The position numbers and the translations under genes are program-made. Below, in pieces: positions 13,550 through 22,054 of a stretch of DNA of 25,061 nucleotides. Under the pieces are notes generated by a model, which ran no database searches, was not told the DNA's origin, and saw nothing but the letters and a program-made list of their open reading frames with translations. Numbering within the stretch: the first letter of the stretch is position 1; each line of letters starts with the position of its first letter. This stretch comes from Gammaproteobacteria bacterium (GTDB lineage: Bacteria; Pseudomonadota; Gammaproteobacteria; Eutrophobiales; Eutrophobiaceae). The stretch spans positions 1 to 25,061 of the forward strand of contig QNEM01000007.1 of the NCBI GenBank assembly GCA_003645215.1. Direction: 5' to 3'.

Positions 13550-13954
13550 ATGCGCCACAGTCACACAGAACAAGAAACTACAGCAGCAAATGTAAACCTG
13601 ACACCATTAATTGATATGGTGTTTATTTTACTGATCTTTTTCATGGTCACAGCCTCGTTTACCAAAGAATCAGGTATTGAAGTTGACAGGCCCTCTGCAC
13701 AAACTACTATCCGCCAGGAACAGGCAAGCCTGATTATTTCGATAAACAGGGAAGGCGAAATCTGGATCGATAATAAACATGTAGATATACGTTCAATACG
13801 TGCACATATCGAACAATTACATGCACAAAATCCGGAAGGTACTGTCATCATCATGGCAGATAAAAACGCACTGACCGGTACTACAGTCGATGTTCTGGAT
13901 CAAGTCAGGTTGTCAGGTGTGAGTAATGTCGCAATTGCTGCTAGCAAGAAATAA
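13550..13954 (+). CDS. exbD: ExbD-like biopolymer transport protein
   Basis: A 134-residue protein with the usual ExbD plan: a short cytoplasmic N-terminus, one transmembrane helix with the essential acidic residue Asp22 in NLTPLIDMVFILLIFFMV, and a periplasmic domain (INREGEIWIDNKHVD ... VIIMADKNALTGTTVDVLDQVRLSGVSNVAIA). Asp22 matches the proton-carrying Asp25 of Escherichia coli ExbD. The gene overlaps tonB by 29 bp in another frame, a tight coupling that argues for fixed stoichiometry. Confidence 0.93.
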   Translation: MRHSHTEQETTAANVNLTPLIDMVFILLIFFMVTASFTKESGIEVDRPSAQTTIRQEQASLIISINREGEIWIDNKHVDIRSIRAHIEQLHAQNPEGTVIIMADKNALTGTTVDVLDQVRLSGVSNVAIAASKK

Positions 13955-14618
13955 ATTATTCAATAGTAAAGTACCACTGATATTCATTACTGCATGTGCA
14001 GTCAATGCCTTGATCTTTTATCTTATTTTACAAATGGTTTCCCATGAACATAAACCGTTAAACAAGATTGATTCCACAAATTTTCTTGATTTTATTCATT
14101 TTAGAGAAACACCAAAAACAGAAGAACGCAAAATTGAAGAACAAAAGCAGGAACCACCTAAAGAGGAAGAAAAGTTACCACCGCCCGATCTTCCACAACC
14201 AGATATTCAGAAACCAGTAAAAAAACAGGTGGATTTACCAACACCTGATATCAATGTCCCCTTATCTATTCATGGCCTGCCTTATATTGGTGATTTCCTG
14301 AAATCAGCTGCACCGAAACCGGTAGCACCCACTGCTCCTGCTATCGCAACAAACCTGGTTCCGACACTAAAAACCAAACCATCTTATCCGCCCAGAGCAC
14401 TTCGTTCAGGTGTCGAGGGTGTCGTAACCGTTGAATTTACAATTGCTGTTGATGGTTCAGTCAAAGATCCAAAAATTATCAAATCAAATCCACCAAAGAT
14501 ATTTGATCGTTCAGTGCTAAAAGCAATCAAAAAATGGAAATTTAATCCTGAAACTGTTGATGGCAAGATCGTTGAGAAACGTGCCCGACAGGATATTCAT
14601 TTTAGACTGCAGAAATGA
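13926..14618 (+). CDS. tonB: TonB energy transducer
   Basis: A 230-residue TonB. A transmembrane anchor (about 16-38, VPLIFITACAVNALIFYLILQM) is followed by a charged and proline-rich periplasmic spacer (EEEKLPPPDLPQPDIQKPVKK...) and the C-terminal TonB domain: TKPSYPPRALRSGVEGVVTVEFTIAVDGSVKDPKI ... FDRSVLKAIKKWKFNPETVDGK. The spacer has about 100 residues, enough to cross the periplasm with help from the partners. The start at 13926 lies 29 bp inside exbD; the next in-frame Met would remove the membrane anchor, so the overlap is real. It should touch TonB boxes of outer-membrane receptors, none of which are encoded in this window. Confidence 0.93.
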   Translation: MSQLLLARNKLFNSKVPLIFITACAVNALIFYLILQMVSHEHKPLNKIDSTNFLDFIHFRETPKTEERKIEEQKQEPPKEEEKLPPPDLPQPDIQKPVKKQVDLPTPDINVPLSIHGLPYIGDFLKSAAPKPVAPTAPAIATNLVPTLKTKPSYPPRALRSGVEGVVTVEFTIAVDGSVKDPKIIKSNPPKIFDRSVLKAIKKWKFNPETVDGKIVEKRARQDIHFRLQK

Positions 14619-15862
14619 AAATAATGAACAGATCACGCCTATTTCTGATTTTCTTATTACTCTGTCTCAGCTGTGTGGTTCAGGCCAAAGAGGAAGATAC
14701 ACGATATCTGCTTTCTAAAAAGACCTATGAGCTGCTCAATGATGCAAGAGTAGCAATGGATGAAGATAATTATCAAATCGCGGTGCAAAAACTTAATGTG
14801 TACTTGAACAAAGAAGAAATCAAGGCCTATGACAAGGCAGTTATTAAGCAGACGCTTGGCTATGCCTATAATGCACAGGAAGATTACCAGCGCTCTATAG
14901 AATCATTTGTGCAATCCGTCAGTACAGATGCCCTGCCTGACAAGGTAAGGCATGAGATTACATACATAATCGCCCAGTTATACATACACTCGGAAAAATA
15001 TGTAGAAGGTTTGAGTTATCTCGATAAATGGTTCGAGAAGGAAGCAAACCCTTCAGCAGATGCACACCTGCTGGCGGCAAGTGCTTATTACCAGATTAAT
15101 CAATTCAAGAAGCTGATACCACACGCAAAAACAGCGATAGAAAAATCTGCTACCCCGCAACAGTCATGGTATGAGTTGCTTATCGCCGGGTATTATGAAA
15201 CAAAGAGGTTTCGTGATGCGGCCTTGTTACTGGAAACAATGATCACTAAATATCCTGACAATGATAGTTACTGGTTACAACTCATCGCTGTTTATCAGCA
15301 GAACAAACAGGAAAAAAAGGCCCTGGCAATATCTGAACTTGCCTACGAAAAAGGCATCCTCAAGGGTGAGGACATCATCCAGCTGGCACAGACATATCTT
15401 TATCTACAACTACCACTGGAAGCCGCTGAGATCCTGGATTCAGAAATTAATAATGGAACAATTAAGCCTTCAAAGGAAAATATTGAATTACTTTCAAACA
15501 GTTGGCTACTCGCACATGATGAAGAAAAGGCTGCTCTCGTACTGGAGCGGCATGTTGCAAAGATTAACGATATCTCCCTGAATTTCAAACTTGCTCATAT
15601 CTATGTTGATCTCGAAAACTGGGATAAAGCAGAACAAACACTGGAAACTGTAGTTACTGATAAAAATATTACAACTCAAACAAAGATTGAAGCCTCTGCA
15701 TGGTTGCTACTTGGGATATCGTCGTACCATAGAGAAAATATGCTACGTTCAAAACAAGCACTGAACAAGGCACTGGCTTTCAAGGAAACAAGAGACCATG
15801 CAAGATGGTGGCTAAATCAGATTGAAGAAGATACATCTAACGAGCAAAGTAATAATAGCTGA
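14615..15862 (+). CDS. TonB-operon tetratricopeptide-repeat protein
   Basis: A 415-residue exported protein with a signal peptide (about 1-24, ending VVQA; a Cys at about 20 in LSC might alternatively be lipidated). The rest is helical repeats of TPR type, e.g. AYNAQEDYQRSIESFVQSV, AYYQINQFKKLIPHAKTAI, YYETKRFRDAALLLETMITKYPDNDSYWLQLIAVY and HIYVDLENWDKAEQTLETVV. It overlaps the tonB stop as ATGA and is the last gene of the operon. A TPR protein in this place is a standing part of TtpC-TonB2 type operons; it probably scaffolds the complex in the periplasm. Its partner is not known. Confidence 0.85.
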   Translation: MKIMNRSRLFLIFLLLCLSCVVQAKEEDTRYLLSKKTYELLNDARVAMDEDNYQIAVQKLNVYLNKEEIKAYDKAVIKQTLGYAYNAQEDYQRSIESFVQSVSTDALPDKVRHEITYIIAQLYIHSEKYVEGLSYLDKWFEKEANPSADAHLLAASAYYQINQFKKLIPHAKTAIEKSATPQQSWYELLIAGYYETKRFRDAALLLETMITKYPDNDSYWLQLIAVYQQNKQEKKALAISELAYEKGILKGEDIIQLAQTYLYLQLPLEAAEILDSEINNGTIKPSKENIELLSNSWLLAHDEEKAALVLERHVAKINDISLNFKLAHIYVDLENWDKAEQTLETVVTDKNITTQTKIEASAWLLLGISSYHRENMLRSKQALNKALAFKETRDHARWWLNQIEEDTSNEQSNNS

Positions 15863-15916
15863 AGCCGAATTCATTTTTGCCAGACTATTATTTTCCAGGC
15901 TATTGAATAATAAATT

Positions 15917-17176
15917 CTATTCTTCCAAAGGCGTCAATGCCTGTATCAGTTCATTAGCTGACGAATATCTATCAGCAGGATCTTTTGCCATAAGATTATC
16001 AATAACCTCCTGAAATCTGTTTAGTCCTTCAGGTAATTTGGGGATTTCTTCATTTATATGCTTAAATATCAATGCAGCCGGGGTGGGTGCTGTAAAAGGC
16101 TTCTCCCTCATCAATAACTCATAGAGCATGACACCAGCACTGTACAAATCTGTACGTCTATCAATGCTCAAACCCTCGCCCTGCTCCGGACTCATATAAT
16201 GAGGTGTCCCCATGATTTGACCCATTGTTGTCAGGTCAACATCAGCATCCATTTTTTTTGAAATACCAAAATCAGCTAATGCCAGGCTATCATCACCACG
16301 AAACATAATGTTTGCAGGTTTTAAATCTCTGTGTATGACACCAGCGTTATGAATTGCACTAAGCCCATAAGCAATATGGATCATATAGGTCGCTACCAGT
16401 TCAGGAGGAATATTCATCTCCATCCGCTGTTTCAGATCCCCACGAGAGAAAAATTCCATAGCAATAAAACCATAATCATCGGTTAAGCCATGCTCAAATA
16501 TCTTTACAACAAATGGCGAATCCAGCGCCGAGATTAATTCAGCTTCCAGCACAAACCTTTCAATTGTGGCATGTCCCGGAGAATTTTTTATATCCAGTAC
16601 TTTCAGTACCAGAGATTGATTATCTTTTTCACGCTCTGCCAAATAGACCTTTGACATAGCTCCCTGCCCTATCTTGCGAACTATTTTATAGCCAAGTGCC
16701 AGGCCCTCATCGGGGAGCGCTTCACTTTCCTTTTGATGCAACTTTTCAAGGAGATGTGTCGCACTATTGATCTCATCTTCTTGCTTGGCAATACTTTCAG
16801 AAGCAAATTTAATTGCTTCTCTAATCACATCAGCCAATCGTTTGGGCGTAATGTCTACTTTATTAATATAATCTGCAGCGCCCAGTTTTATTGCTTTTAC
16901 AGCAATATATTCATCGCCTTCTGCCGTCAAAATAATTGTTGGGGGGAAACCTGCTTTCTGTTTGAATTGTTTCAACCAGTCAAAACCATCTTCCTCACCA
17001 CCAAGATTGTAATCAAGCAACAAAATGTCATATTCTGACCACGGATAATCATCTGCAGGTTTCCCAAGTTCCTCTACTGCATATTCAACCGGCTCGGCAT
17101 CATCCATCGTTTTGGCAAGGTACAGGCGCACCAGTGCCCTGAAATCTTTCGAATCATCAATAATAAGTATTTTCAT
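15917..17176 (-). CDS. Receiver domain fused to a Hanks-type Ser/Thr protein kinase
   Basis: A 419-residue cytoplasmic fusion. Residues 1-125 are a CheY-like receiver (IIDDSK acidic pair at 7-8, phosphorylation site Asp55 in ILLLDYN, Lys106 in INKVD). A short helical linker with a Glu/Gln-rich stretch follows (about 126-155). Residues 162-415 are a complete eukaryote-like kinase: glycine loop IGQGAMSKVYLA (169-180), Lys192, HRDLKPAN (282-289), DFG (302-304), GTPHYMSPEQ (323-332) and DLYSAGVMLYELL (343-355). All catalytic residues are there, and there is no membrane helix or PASTA domain. It suggests that aspartate phosphorylation gates a Ser/Thr kinase. It lies 55 bp after the isomerase gene and may be the last gene of the efflux operon. 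No histidine kinase is adjacent, so its phosphodonor is unknown. Confidence 0.92.
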   Translation of the reverse strand: MKILIIDDSKDFRALVRLYLAKTMDDAEPVEYAVEELGKPADDYPWSEYDILLLDYNLGGEEDGFDWLKQFKQKAGFPPTIILTAEGDEYIAVKAIKLGAADYINKVDITPKRLADVIREAIKFASESIAKQEDEINSATHLLEKLHQKESEALPDEGLALGYKIVRKIGQGAMSKVYLAEREKDNQSLVLKVLDIKNSPGHATIERFVLEAELISALDSPFVVKIFEHGLTDDYGFIAMEFFSRGDLKQRMEMNIPPELVATYMIHIAYGLSAIHNAGVIHRDLKPANIMFRGDDSLALADFGISKKMDADVDLTTMGQIMGTPHYMSPEQGEGLSIDRRTDLYSAGVMLYELLMREKPFTAPTPAALIFKHINEEIPKLPEGLNRFQEVIDNLMAKDPADRYSSANELIQALTPLEE

Positions 17177-17231
17177 CTTTGTACTATGCTATTTCTCAGT
17201 CGGACAGAATATCGTATTGTCTGTCACAAAT

Positions 17232-17861
17232 CTAATAAGGTCTTTTGAATGGATCAATTGAAAGATCCGGAATTTCTGCTCCCGAACCCCTGTTAATCTC
17301 GCGAATAAGCCACTCGAGCCTGTCATTGCCCCAATAAGTTGAATCCTTATACACAAAAAATGGTACCCCGAACACACCAGCATGCTTTGCAGCAGACATA
17401 CCCTGTAGTAGTTTCTTTTTGTATTTTCTAATGCCCAGGGCATCAATTAGTGCCTCAGCATCAAGTCCATTCGCTGTCGCCAGGCCACGTAAAATATCTT
17501 CGTCAGCTATATCCTTAGCTTGCAGAAATCTTGCATTATATAAAGCCAGACTAAAAGGCAGCCCTTTTCCCTGCTCCTCAGCATAAATATAAGCCGTATG
17601 AGCGATTAGCCAGTCTGTATCAAACGGATCTGGCCACTTTATATCCAGCCCATAAGCAGTTGTTATTCTGACAATATCCTTTGCTATATATTTTACCTTC
17701 TCCCGATTAGACAGCATAACATCATCTTTATCTTTTGCCGGGAACACGGGAATCATCTGAATCTCAACAGCTAATTCATCCTTAAGTAAATTGAGCCGAT
17801 ACAATGCCAACCACGAATAAGGACTACGGAAACTGAAATAAAATTCTAACTTGTCAGACAT
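17232..17861 (-). CDS. DsbA-fold HCCA isomerase / kappa-class GST-like protein
   Basis: A 209-residue thioredoxin-fold protein of the 2-hydroxychromene-2-carboxylate isomerase group. The N-terminal LEFYFSFRSPYSWLA carries Ser13 in the place of the catalytic or glutathione-activating serine of NahD (the SP[FY]S motif), instead of a CxxC pair. The cis-proline loop is GVFGVPFFVY and the C-terminal YWGNDRLEWLIREI is typical. Such enzymes bind glutathione and isomerise aromatic ring-opening products or act as kappa GSTs. It lies 14 bp after the RND pump gene on the same strand, so it is probably co-transcribed with the pump. That suggests removal of an electrophilic or aromatic compound, although its true substrate is unknown. 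Confidence 0.85.
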   Translation of the reverse strand: MSDKLEFYFSFRSPYSWLALYRLNLLKDELAVEIQMIPVFPAKDKDDVMLSNREKVKYIAKDIVRITTAYGLDIKWPDPFDTDWLIAHTAYIYAEEQGKGLPFSLALYNARFLQAKDIADEDILRGLATANGLDAEALIDALGIRKYKKKLLQGMSAAKHAGVFGVPFFVYKDSTYWGNDRLEWLIREINRGSGAEIPDLSIDPFKRPY

Positions 17862-17875
17862 AAATTATTCTTCAA

Positions 17876-20800
17876 CTAAACCGTCTTGAATTTTCCGAAT
17901 TTCAACATCACGGTCGGCATAATCAATAAATTAAGTATTGTTGATGAAGCCATACCACCAATAATAATACTTGCCATAGGACCCATAATCTCCCTACCAG
18001 CATTATCACTATCAAAGGCAATGGGCAACATTGCCAGTGCAGTCACTAAGGCCGTCATCAAAATAGATGGAAGTCGCTCATTGGCTCCTTTTATCGCTGT
18101 ATTTATGTCCCAGACCAATTTCTCAACTTCCACAAGATATTGGTAGTGAGACACCAGCATAATCGAGTTTCTGACTGTAATACCGAACAAAGTCACAAAA
18201 CCCACCATTGAACCTACCGAGATTAAATCTCCCGTTAATACCACTGCAAAAACACCGCCAACCAGGGCAAATGGAATATTAAGTAACATCAATAGCATGT
18301 TCCTGAAACTGCCAATGGCGATATAGATAAGAAGCAGCACACCGATCCCGGACAATAATGAATACAGGATTAATTGTTCTCTGGCCTGTGTTCTTTCAAG
18401 TAATGCCCCGGTAAATTCAGGGTAGGTTCCTGTCGGAAAATCGATCTCTGTAATTACACGTTGTTTTAATTCATTCATTAATGATTCAAGATCTGAATCT
18501 TCAACATGTGCTGTAACTGATTGAACGCGCTGTGCACCATGATGCAAAATATTATATCGTCCTGCTGTTTGACGAATATCGGCAATATCCTCCAATGCAA
18601 TAATACTTCCTTCTGGAGTTCGAACAGGAAGCTTGCGTACGTCCTCTGGTTTACGCCGCTTTTCTTCCCTGGATATTACAGTGACATCAAAGACTCGATT
18701 ACCTTTATTGATCCTGCCCACGGTCTCCCCTTCGAAGGCGACCTGAACGGAACGCATGACCTCATCTGGTTGTAAGCCCCATTGCGCCAAACGATCCATT
18801 TTCAATCTCACCTGGAGTAATGGTGTTCCTGGTGGAGAACGTAATTGAATATCTGATGCCATGGGAATACTACGCATAATTTCCGCAATGGATTGCACCA
18901 GGCTATCCAGTTGCTTCAGATCTTTTCCATAAACATTGACCACTACGGGCGATTGATAACCGGAGATTGTTTCGTCTATACGTTCCGACAAAAAATTATG
19001 CACCTCGAATAATATTCCGGGAGTTTCACTCATTGTTTCCCGTAACTGATCGAGCACACGCTGCTGTTCTTTGCCTGATAAAGACTCCAGATCTACTTCA
19101 AACTCACTGTAATGGCTGCCAAATGTATCTGCCCCACGTTCTGCCCTGCCAGCCCATTGTGAGACAGAACGTACCCCCGGTATTTCCAGAAAGTTCCTGG
19201 TTAACCCATTCCCCATACGTATAGACTCTTGCAGAGAAGTCCCGGGTAATGCTGAGGTATGAACTATATAATGGCCCTCCCGAAGTTGAGGCAAAAATTG
19301 TCCGCCCAGTGTCGGAACAATAGATAAGCCAAGCACACAAAACATCAATGTTGTGGATATTGTTAGAATTGGTGCCTGGCTGGATAATACAAGAAGATAA
19401 TCATAAGCAGGTTTAATAAACCGTATCAGCGGTGGATCCCTGTCCGACAGTTTTGCCTTTTCAAGTAACATGTAACACAGCGCAGGTGTTACTGTTAATG
19501 CGACGACCAATGACATCATAATTGCGAGGATATAAGAAAGACCCAGCGGGGCAAATAAACGCCCTGCCAGCCCGCCTAATGTTAATAGCGGAACAAAAAC
19601 AAGCGCGACGATAAATGTAGCGTAAACAACTGATCCCCTGACTTCCATGGAGGCATCAAAAACAACTTCAGTAACAGTTCTTGGTTTAGTCAACAGTCTG
19701 TTTTGTCTAAGGCGCCTGAATATATTTTCTGTATCAATAATGGCATCGTCTACCACTTCACCCAAAGCAATCGCCAGCCCACCTAACACCATCACGTTCA
19801 GGTTTATTCCTAACTGCAACAACACCATCACGGCACTCAATAAAGATAATGGAATTGCTATGGCAGAAATAAATGCAGTACGTAAATTAAATAGAAATAA
19901 ACATAGAATCACAATAACGAACAGTCCGCCTATCATCAGATGCTCGGTGATGTTCTCCAGTGACCTTTCTATGTAATTTGCCGGCCTGAATAAATCAGGG
20001 GTCAAAATAATACCCTGCCTCTGGAATACTTCTTCAAATTCTTTTAATGCAATTTCCGCATCCCTGGACACTGTTAGTGTGTTAGCACCATATTGTCCGA
20101 TGACCATCATCACGACTGCAGGTTCTGTCATAATTGTCGCCGCACTGAAAGGTGGTTCTGCCGCCATTTTTATCTCTGCAACATCCCCCAGATAAATATT
20201 TACGCCACGTTCCCGTTTCAAAATGACTTTGGCAAGACTGGTTTCATCTACAGGATAACCTGATAATGACAGGGTGATCCGTTGGTTACTATTTTCTATA
20301 AACCCGGTGCCGCGTATACCTGTCGCCTGACTGGCGGCGAGCGCGACATCGTTCACACCCAAACCGAATTGATGTAATTTATCAGTATCAATCTGGATTT
20401 GCAGCTGTCTGACATCACCACCAAAAACATTCACATCAGCAATACCAGGAACACTCAATAATCTTGGCACAATCGTCCAGTCTGCAATTTCCCGCAACTC
20501 CATCAGACTACGCTGCTCACTGGTAATACCAATGGTAAGAATTGTTGCTGATGAAGATGCGAGTGGTGCAATCACGGGTTGGCTTATCCCTGGAGGCAAG
20601 TTATCACTGATCCCGACAAGTCGTTCCGAGATTAACTGCCGATTCTGATAGACATCACTATCTTCAGAAAAAATAACGGTAACGATAGATAGTCCCTGTA
20701 TTGATTCTGAACGCACATAATCAAGATTAATTAAACCACCTATGGCATTTTCAACTTGTTGAGTGACCAGGATTTCAACCTGCTCTGATGACAAGCCGGG

Positions 20801-20959
20801 TGATTCTGTCTGGATAATGACCGACTTGGGTGAAAATTCAGGAAAAATATCCAGGCCAGCATTGGATACCTGATATGAACCATAGGCGAGCAATAACAAC
20901 GCCAGAATAATTATGACTCCGCGAAAGCGTATGGAAAACCTGACAAATGAAGCGAGCAT
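17876..20959 (-). CDS. RND efflux pump, CusA/CzcA-like inner-membrane transporter
   Basis: A 1027-residue RND transporter of normal length. The first helix (about 13-30) leads into the periplasmic stretch GLDIFPEFSPKSVIIQTESPGLSSEQVEILVTQQVENAIGG, which resembles the CzcA/CusA (HME) branch more than AcrB. The proton-relay helix 4 reads GEVVDDAIIDTENIFRRLR (400-418) with Asp404-Asp405, a variant of the HME DFG..VDGA..MVEN motif. The second half repeats the fold (porter domain from about 570, helices 7-12 from about 860 onward with FVTLFGITVRNSIMLVSHY). It is downstream of a membrane fusion and an outer-membrane gene, making a complete tripartite pump. The cation-pump assignment is uncertain: the neighbours include no metal-binding protein or metal regulator, and an isomerase follows. 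Organic substrates remain possible. Confidence 0.9.
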   Translation of the reverse strand: MLASFVRFSIRFRGVIIILALLLLAYGSYQVSNAGLDIFPEFSPKSVIIQTESPGLSSEQVEILVTQQVENAIGGLINLDYVRSESIQGLSIVTVIFSEDSDVYQNRQLISERLVGISDNLPPGISQPVIAPLASSSATILTIGITSEQRSLMELREIADWTIVPRLLSVPGIADVNVFGGDVRQLQIQIDTDKLHQFGLGVNDVALAASQATGIRGTGFIENSNQRITLSLSGYPVDETSLAKVILKRERGVNIYLGDVAEIKMAAEPPFSAATIMTEPAVVMMVIGQYGANTLTVSRDAEIALKEFEEVFQRQGIILTPDLFRPANYIERSLENITEHLMIGGLFVIVILCLFLFNLRTAFISAIAIPLSLLSAVMVLLQLGINLNVMVLGGLAIALGEVVDDAIIDTENIFRRLRQNRLLTKPRTVTEVVFDASMEVRGSVVYATFIVALVFVPLLTLGGLAGRLFAPLGLSYILAIMMSLVVALTVTPALCYMLLEKAKLSDRDPPLIRFIKPAYDYLLVLSSQAPILTISTTLMFCVLGLSIVPTLGGQFLPQLREGHYIVHTSALPGTSLQESIRMGNGLTRNFLEIPGVRSVSQWAGRAERGADTFGSHYSEFEVDLESLSGKEQQRVLDQLRETMSETPGILFEVHNFLSERIDETISGYQSPVVVNVYGKDLKQLDSLVQSIAEIMRSIPMASDIQLRSPPGTPLLQVRLKMDRLAQWGLQPDEVMRSVQVAFEGETVGRINKGNRVFDVTVISREEKRRKPEDVRKLPVRTPEGSIIALEDIADIRQTAGRYNILHHGAQRVQSVTAHVEDSDLESLMNELKQRVITEIDFPTGTYPEFTGALLERTQAREQLILYSLLSGIGVLLLIYIAIGSFRNMLLMLLNIPFALVGGVFAVVLTGDLISVGSMVGFVTLFGITVRNSIMLVSHYQYLVEVEKLVWDINTAIKGANERLPSILMTALVTALAMLPIAFDSDNAGREIMGPMASIIIGGMASSTILNLLIMPTVMLKFGKFKTV

Positions 20960-20981
20960 GGTATTTATTTAAGAATATATT

Positions 20982-22052
20982 CTAGGGATTATCATCTTCA
21001 TCGGGGATTGACCAACGATACTCCTCAGCGAGCAACATCTGTGCACCACTGGTCACGACTTTATCTCCAACTTGCAGTCCCTCCGCCACAAATATCCCTT
21101 CATCCAGTTCGACTGGGCTGTTAATCACATGCTTGATAAATAATTCTTTACTGTTCCTGGTATAGACCCAGGGTTTACCACTTGACCAGACTACAGCCGA
21201 CTCTGGAACAAACACACCTGAAATGGATTCAGAAGTTTGTGGCACCCAGACATGTACATGCATACCAGCCCGATATTTATCCATGGATGCATCTGCCAAA
21301 AAGTAATAAGTCTCACCCTGCAACATGGAATCTGACTCAATTGCGGGAGAAATATAGACGGCCTTCTGTGCCAAAATGCGATTCCCGTTCCTTCCTATAT
21401 AAACATATTCGGTCTGCTCCGGAAGCGTATCCTTAGCTCTAAGCGATACGGTCACGATCACATTCTTACCTGAAAGTAATTGTTCAAAAGTATCTGTGTC
21501 ATTATCAATTACCCAGGCTGTTAATACCGAACCCCAGGCCTGTTCGGCTTCTGTACGCACATCAGTCAGTTCACTGTTGAGTGTCTTTAACCTTGCTTGA
21601 TGAGTAATCGATTCTGCCTCGACCTCCTGTAATTGCCTGGTAGATATATTTGCGGCTTCCTTATGCAAAACCTGTAAGCGTTTAAGTTTTTTATTTGTGG
21701 CCGCGAGTTCGGATAAAACAATATTTTTCTGGCCATTTATTTTGTTAAGATTTGAGCGTAGTTCCACCAGACCATTAATATTGAATACCTGACCAAAGGC
21801 ATCAAGCTCTTCACGAATCTCCATAGCTTCCAGTTTCCGGGTCTTGATGCCACTTTGTTCCTGTAAGTCTATATCCAGTCGAATTGCATGCTGCCCATCC
21901 ACGTTGACCATTCTTGAAGGAATATCATCATCGTCATCTATTCCCAACTCAGATTCATCCGACTCACCTGCTTCATCATTAAACAATGAATAGGTCATAA
22001 TACCCATGCTCACGATCAGGAAGAGTAAAATAATTTTAAAAATAATATTCAT
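20982..22052 (-). CDS. Periplasmic membrane fusion protein of the RND pump
   Basis: A 356-residue protein with an N-terminal hydrophobic anchor or signal (MNIIFKIILLFLIVSMGIMTY), an acidic linker containing five consecutive Asp (near 39-43), then the HlyD/CusB-like order: beta-barrel start QSGIKTRKLEAMEIREELDAFG, a coiled-coil hairpin of moderate size (about 95-170, NKINGQKNIVLSELAATNKKLKRLQVLHKEAAN), and a C-terminal barrel and membrane-proximal domain ending GLQVGDKVVTSGAQMLLAEEY. The C-terminal motif VP.SAVV...G..WVY is usual for the family. The lipoyl half-motif is weak, so the protein looks compact compared with CusB. It is 22 bp upstream of the pump gene and 2 bp behind the outer-membrane gene. 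Confidence 0.85.
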   Translation of the reverse strand: MNIIFKIILLFLIVSMGIMTYSLFNDEAGESDESELGIDDDDDIPSRMVNVDGQHAIRLDIDLQEQSGIKTRKLEAMEIREELDAFGQVFNINGLVELRSNLNKINGQKNIVLSELAATNKKLKRLQVLHKEAANISTRQLQEVEAESITHQARLKTLNSELTDVRTEAEQAWGSVLTAWVIDNDTDTFEQLLSGKNVIVTVSLRAKDTLPEQTEYVYIGRNGNRILAQKAVYISPAIESDSMLQGETYYFLADASMDKYRAGMHVHVWVPQTSESISGVFVPESAVVWSSGKPWVYTRNSKELFIKHVINSPVELDEGIFVAEGLQVGDKVVTSGAQMLLAEEYRWSIPDEDDNP

Positions 22053-22054
22053 GT

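Noticed and set aside
13926..13954. tonB start inside exbD as an artefact of a wrong start
   Set aside because: The next in-frame Met would delete the membrane anchor required in TonB, so the overlap is accepted as real.
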